Positions 58,380-64,000 of a DNA stretch of 64,000 nt are shown here, piece by piece. The notes under the pieces are model-generated. The model was given only the letters and a program-made list of their open reading frames with translations. It made no database searches and was not told where the DNA came from. How positions within the stretch are numbered: position 1 is the first letter of the stretch; each line of letters opens with the position of its first letter. The DNA is from Mesodorylaimus sp. YZB2_4 (taxonomy: Eukaryota; Nematoda; Enoplea; Dorylaimida; Dorylaimidae). The DNA is taken from NCBI GenBank assembly GCA_030248295.1, contig JASANH010000253.1, forward strand, positions 62,001 to 126,000, written 5' to 3'. The translations under genes and the position numbers were made by a program.

Positions 58380-61300
58380 AGCACGAAAGTTTGACGACGA
58401 AGACACGATTCGGGGGATTGTCGAACACAAAACAGCCACTCGATTCTTTACACGAACGAGTTTCAATATGTAGATTTTTTCAATATATCCGTTTCGAGTG
58501 CCGAATTTAATTCATTCTTGCTGGGCTTGCGCCAATGCTCATCGTCAAACATTCATTCAGTTCAAATTATCCAAAAGTGTCTTTCACACCCGTCAAGACG
58601 ACGAACAAGGCGAGAGAGACTCGGCAAATAGCATGAAGAGAAACGAGACGCTACCAATTGACAACTTGACGCGATAGGCGACGAACCTAAGTAAACTGCA
58701 CCCACCCGCCAGGGAGGGTCAAGCAGACACAACCGCATACGGCGACCCAGTACAGACCTCTGCGCCAGCCACTCGAGGGGGCGGAGTCGACCTAGCAGGT
58801 CCACGCGTCACCACAGCGCCACCTGGTGGTGGCAGTGTACAGATGGATGCGTCATTTTCATGCGGGGTTTGAGTTGAGCTGGTGTAGCTGCTACTTTACA
58901 ATGCACTGTATCAATTTCTTTCCGCACGCGCATCCGAAAGCTCATTCGCCAAGCGCCTGCTACTTTTTTGAGTTGGTTCTGTCTGCATGCTGGTCTCTAA
59001 GCTACTATACAAAAATCTTATTTCTTTCTCACTATAAACGGATTAAGAATTTGACGCGGACAATACTGCTTGATACAAATCTGATGAAAGCTTCCTCCCT
59101 GCTTCCGTAGCCCCTACTCGCTGAAATGACGCGTCCATATCCGTCCGAGGCATCCTCCTATTGTCCACCACATCCATATCCCCAGCCACCAGCGCGTCGT
59201 CGGCGTCGGATAATTAAATTAATTCGCCACCCTTGGCGTAAAGGAGACCGCCTTCTCATAGACGCTGTTTTCTAGCCGCCTCATCAATTTTGATCGAAAT
59301 CTCCTCTTTTCCTCTCTCCTCCGATGAACTAGGGCCTAAAACCAGAAGGCAGAAAATTTTATATGCGCATAGGGAAATAAAGTACGCAGAAGTAAATGGA
59401 AATAGACTCGGTTTGTTTTGACTTTTGCTCAAACTGGAAGGGCGTCAGTGATGGTGAATGGGAACTCAGATGGGTCAAAGGGTGTTTCTCTTGGCGAAAC
59501 TGTAAATTCAAATTTTTACACTTCCACGAGCCTACAGTACTACAACTTGCCCAGGTCCGACTTTTGGTCCCAAAACCCAACCCACTCTACCCAACCACCC
59601 ACCCAACCAAAGTAGATGAAGATGCGAGCGGGGCACGACTGACTCGACTGCTCACAAATGTATTCATCGCAAGGCGACTTTCAGAGCTATGTGCACTCTC
59701 AAAATGTGCTACACGTAGCCCTGGGGAGGCCAGGGGAGACTTCTCCGCTAACGTCACGACTTCTCTCTCACATCAAAGGAGACTTACGAGTAAAGCCACT
59801 ATATGCTAAGACTGTTTATTCCTGATGTCGTGTAGTAAAAAATAATAGAATGATGAATGATTCCTCAATAATGTCAAAAACTACTCATAAACTCCTCAAA
59901 AAGTACTGATAACTTCACTGAACAAAAGTGGGTTTTTTGGTTTTAGTCAATTTTTTCAAAAATATGGGTTTTATGGGTTGGGTTTGGTTTATTAGCGAAT
60001 CTGTTGGGTTTGACTTTTCAAAAATGAGTTGGGTTGGGTTCGACTTCAAAATTTTCGGGTTAGGTTTGGGCCGAACTGTGAACATTGTCGGACATGGCAG
60101 CTTGCTATCACATTGGACTCAATCAATCCAAAATGATCCGAAATGATGGATGATTTAAGGGCACTGGATGGGAACTATTGAATGATTATTGCGATTCTAA
60201 ACTAGTTAGACTTCGGCTGTTGGGCCACAAAGTGGTTGTAATATCGTCAAGCTCGAGGTGCGATGAATCGCTCTCCCCTTTTCTGGCGTTGCCAAAATGC
60301 AGTCGATTAACGGACAATGTCATGGAATGCTTTGTCATGCATCATAAGCGCGTGGCATGCGGCTTCCTGTGAAGGGCATCAGGTAAATAAAGAAGAATAG
60401 ATAAGCAAGCGCTTCGCTGCCCTTGGAATTAGAACAGGTGACACACACAACAGGATTAGAACAAAAAAATGGCTCCAGTTTCAGTAGCTTATCCCAATAT
60501 AACACAGTCAGTTTCACTTCTAGGTTATAGGTCTAGCTAGGTTTTTAACCAAATAATAGCATTCTAATTACACCAAAGACACAGGCCAAAAGTAAAACAT
60601 GAAAGAACTGACGTTCGATTGAATACATAACTGCCCGTTAGAGCAGAAAGTACTGATAAGAAGTCGGACGAAAAGTCGGACTTACAGTAATCCTAGGGGG
60701 CGCTGCACCACTGTTTTCTCTTCTGAACGAAGCAATCTACTTGGCTCTGCAGTTCTGCTGTACGCATTGCTTAGGCTCCTGAAACTGTGTTTAGATAGAA
60801 AGGTAGTAGGCCTGACCATTGACAATACCAGAAGAAGAGGTAGATTTCCGTAAATTTTCAACGTGTGCAGAAATTTTCTTCACTCTATTGCTACATTATG
60901 CAATAAAATCCATCGTTCAATCAGCCGACATCATATAAATGAAGTAAGAAAGGAGTAGACTGCAATATTATATGGACCATACGCGTACCGTACAAAGCTT
61001 GTCACCAGGGTGTCAGTAACACACCGTTCCATGCTATATTTTGATAAGCCTAATTCTCCTAAACTTTGATACCCCCCAACAAGAAAAAATATGAGCAATA
61101 AATACGCTTTCACTTAAGGGCTAAATATTTCACCAATGACGAATGGGCCGTGATGAATAAGCCTTGCTTTTGCATCCACAATTCGTTGATCCACTCCAGA
61201 GTATCTTGGATCCCTTGGCCGAGGCGGTGCACCCCCGAGTAGCTGATTCATCCTCAGCTGAAGACATAAACAACAGCTTTCTCTATGACCTGACTTATGA

Positions 61301-64000
61301 CCTGACTGCCTAGATGTACAGGAGGTACATGACTTGGAGATCGCGCGCGTGTGTGTCTGTGTGCCTGGCTGCCTAGAGTGCATGTGCGTGTGGGGTGGGG
61401 GCATTCGCTTCTTTCGAGATAAGAACATCAATATCATATCTTGGCCCAGTGTATCTATCTCTTTTCGCAAATAAATATTTGTGTATGTATTTTATCTTTT
61501 GGGAGCCAGATTTAAATTTAAGAATACCGCGGAAATCACAAACGCACAGATGTGCGCATCAGCTTAGCATACATTTTTCATTTCTGTTCTGATGTTATAA
61601 GTATTGTTTGTTTGTGTGCGAGTGCTCTTTTTCGCGCTCGTACAGGCGGGTGTGGGCTGATCTTACAAGCGAGCGGTACAAGGTCTTCAAGCCCAAGCCC
61701 GGTATAAAGGCTTGTTCCTGCAGAGTATCGATCACTGAGACCCCGACTCCTCAAAAAGCCCCTCACCGTCAGGCGTGTTTGCCGCGCCTCCCAAGGGTGC
61801 CTGCAACTGCTCCGTGCAATGATACACTAGCCTGGCTGCTGATCGAATGCACCCGGTCCTAAAATGCCTACGCTGGCGAACAGTTCCACTGTCGATGGCG
61901 CAGTAGAGACTTCAGTCAACACCAGAGGATCCTTCACGAAGCCCGACAAAGCACGACGATGTCTCAACAGTCCTAGATCTTACCCGCAGCCAAATCCGCA
62001 GACAAACCAAGTACCTGCCCTGGAGTCAACTCCTGAACTTTTCCAGTATAAATCAAAGGAAACGACGACCGCAGAGGCCCTTTAAGAGTGTGCTAATCGA
62101 AGTCTCTGAGTGGCGGCTGGCCTGCCCCACAGTTCTGCCAATGGGGTGGACAACACAAGAGAATGGCTCTCTACAAATTCAGAACAAAAGATGGAAACGA
62201 ATCGAGTGAAAACAAACAACGGAGAGCCCCGATCTCTCCCGGCGGCCTGCTCTCATACCGCCCCGGCTCCTCCTCACCGAGCCAACTACTCGAGCGACAC
62301 CCCCAGGAATTCCAGGCGCCCCCCAAGCGGCAATGGTCACAACACTGAAAGATTAGTTTGTGTATTAGGCCCATTGATAGCCAACCGAACCAAGCCAACC
62401 GAGTCATTTCTGCGAGCTGGCTGTTCTAGCTGAAATCGAAGTAGCCCAAGATTTCTGACGTTTTGTTTACATTGAAGTTGCTGACGCTGATGCTGCCAGG
62501 CATGTCCGGGCCAGGTCAGGCTGGAACGGATCCGATCTGGCCCGAAAAATCACCATCTGAAAATTCTAAGCCAATGGTGTTCGTACAATGCTGCAATAAC
62601 CGCAGGCAAACAGCCAACAATTGCACAACTTCTTTTTAACCACTCTGTCGTGTAATGTGATCAATATTCTGTGTTGATGATTCGCTGTTTTTCTGCTCTA
62701 TAATTCGACTGTTATTGCACAATTAAGCTTCTCATTATTCTTCAAGACCAGAGGAAACGTGGGTGGGGGTGGGTAGTAGGGTCATTTATGATCAGCATGA
62801 ATCTACTTTACTTGATCAGCTTGTATGATAGAGCTCTGAGAGGGGCTCTTGATCCATGGCACCACGATAATAAAAATGTTTATAATGGGGCGGCCTTTGA
62901 AAAACTGTGGTGCTTCTGCGATTGGTCAAGAAAAATTACAACTATTTCAGATTATCCGATCCGACCATGAGCTGCCAGTCTTGCTGGTGTGTTGTGCACA
63001 TAATTATATACCGTATTTCCTTGTAGCTCGAGCGGTTGGTGAGGTTAGAAAACTTGTGAGACCCATGGACCCGCATACATTGTGCTTTTTATGTTGAAAT
63101 CCGCAGGTACTGTGCGTATGCGCGAGTACAGTATGCGAGGGCAATCTGCCAAAGGGGCGAGCAAACCATCTAAAGACATTCCCAGCCACTGTGAGCGCAC
63201 ATGCGCTGGCAACAACTGTTCAGCCCCCTCAACCAACACTGTACTGGCATCTGTGACTGGATGCGCCGACTGACTGGACGTAACACAAAAAGCAACTTAG
63301 TACCTTTATTTGCATGTATTTAACGGTGAGCTATTAAACGCTACACTCCAGTCAAAGCACTACAGCGTATTTAGGAGCACGTTACTCAATTGTCCTACTA
63401 TCTGTTTTCTATGAGAATGAACGCGCGGCACGTAAAGGGCGTGTATATTCGCAAGGAAACAGGTATATATTTTCTTTCTAGTAAGGTGGCACTCCAATGT
63501 AAGCAAGACTAGCAATGTCTTTGCACAACCGTTATGCACAATATTACAGCTTATAAAATATACTTTTTTTACACAAATAAACCCTTGTTATAAAAAAGCT
63601 TCTAAATCAGTCCATTCTATCGCAGTAAGTCCATGACTAAAAACACTACTTCTTATCCCAGCTGCCCTGAAAGAACAATGCTTTGCTCACATAGAGGAAA
63701 CTAGAGCCGCTACTTACTGTCCATAGTCGTGAACACATCGTCTATGTTGCTGAAAAATCAGAAAAAATTGATCTAACAAAGTAAGATAATGTAGAGAAGG
63801 CCTTCTTGGATTCTAAACCTTGCAATCTTCAAAAAATTCAAACTTCTTTCCAATGAACGGAGCACTAGCCATGCATGGAAGCATGAACGGTACTGGAAAC
63901 TGGTCATGCGGTTGTAACTACGATTTGCCAAGTTCAGAGCTCTATCGGGCCTCATCGTTTGAGAAATAGGGACTATGGTCTCTATACAGACTTACCAGTA
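58380..64000. other. Upstream/intergenic region; no gene recognised
   Basis: The first few hundred bases upstream of 58379 should include the Eph promoter, but no TATA or trans-splice acceptor was identified. GT-rich low-complexity DNA occurs at about 59930-60080 and 61345-61400. Frames at 61608-62085 and 62110-62433 are rich in Pro, Thr and Ser and have no recognisable domain. Confidence 0.4.

Noticed and set aside
58239-58466. Earlier ATG at 58466 as the Eph start
   Set aside because: It would put a polar, basic stretch before the hydrophobic signal; the ATG at 58379 gives a typical signal peptide.
59930-60080. Telomere-like repeats
   Set aside because: The GGGTT-rich tract is irregular and lacks any consistent TTAGGC or TTAGGG unit.
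61608-62433. Pro/Thr/Ser-rich frames as a gene
   Set aside because: No recognisable domain, no clear splice structure, and adjacent frames are unrelated.
1-64000. CRISPR arrays, operons or bacterial mobile elements
   Set aside because: Spliced metazoan genes and eukaryotic transposons dominate; no regular short-repeat/spacer array or bacterial gene was seen.

Overview
The window looks like a gene-poor, transposon-rich stretch of a nematode genome. The evidence is intron-containing genes with GT/AG splice sites and phase-compatible exons, a seven-helix receptor that resembles nematode srx chemoreceptors, a complete Eph receptor of about the length expected for nematode VAB-1, and Ty3/Gypsy, PIF/Harbinger, CACTA-like, LINE and tRNA-SINE debris. 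The species cannot be named from the sequence alone. There is no prokaryotic signal.

Layout. Positions 1-2391 hold low-complexity DNA and a tRNA-derived SINE. Positions 2392-9829 form a first inverted repeat (IR1, arms of about 2.7 kb, about 99% identical) around a 2.1 kb loop. Its arms carry a CACTA/Tnp2-like transposase remnant. The loop carries most of a small neuropeptide-precursor gene whose first exon is cut by the repeat boundary. Positions 10642-38923 form a second, larger inverted repeat (IR2, arms of about 7.25 kb). Each arm carries a full srx-like receptor gene, giving two nearly identical divergent copies, and a broken third copy lies just outside at 9.93-10.35 kb. The 13.8 kb IR2 spacer contains a cysteine-rich secreted-protein gene split by a Harbinger element, a LINE remnant, a decayed Ty3/Gypsy element, and Harbinger pieces. 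Positions 38.9-44.5 kb carry a second copy of the neuropeptide-precursor gene and an internally deleted Harbinger relative. Positions 44518-58379 on the minus strand hold a 12-exon Eph receptor tyrosine kinase whose exon phases all agree and sum to 1162 codons plus a stop. Positions 58.4-64 kb show nothing I recognise.

The two most rewarding observations are these. First, a pair of two-exon genes (6610-7202 minus, 41693-42522 plus) encodes short secreted precursors ending in a C-F-F-[S/T]-P-I-Q-C peptide, which has the allatostatin-C/somatostatin-type ring spacing. Second, a 1301-bp Harbinger element with a 3-bp target duplication interrupts an exon of a secreted cysteine-rich protein gene, and removing it restores an open frame exactly. 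Most short open frames elsewhere are noise or antisense shadows and are left out.
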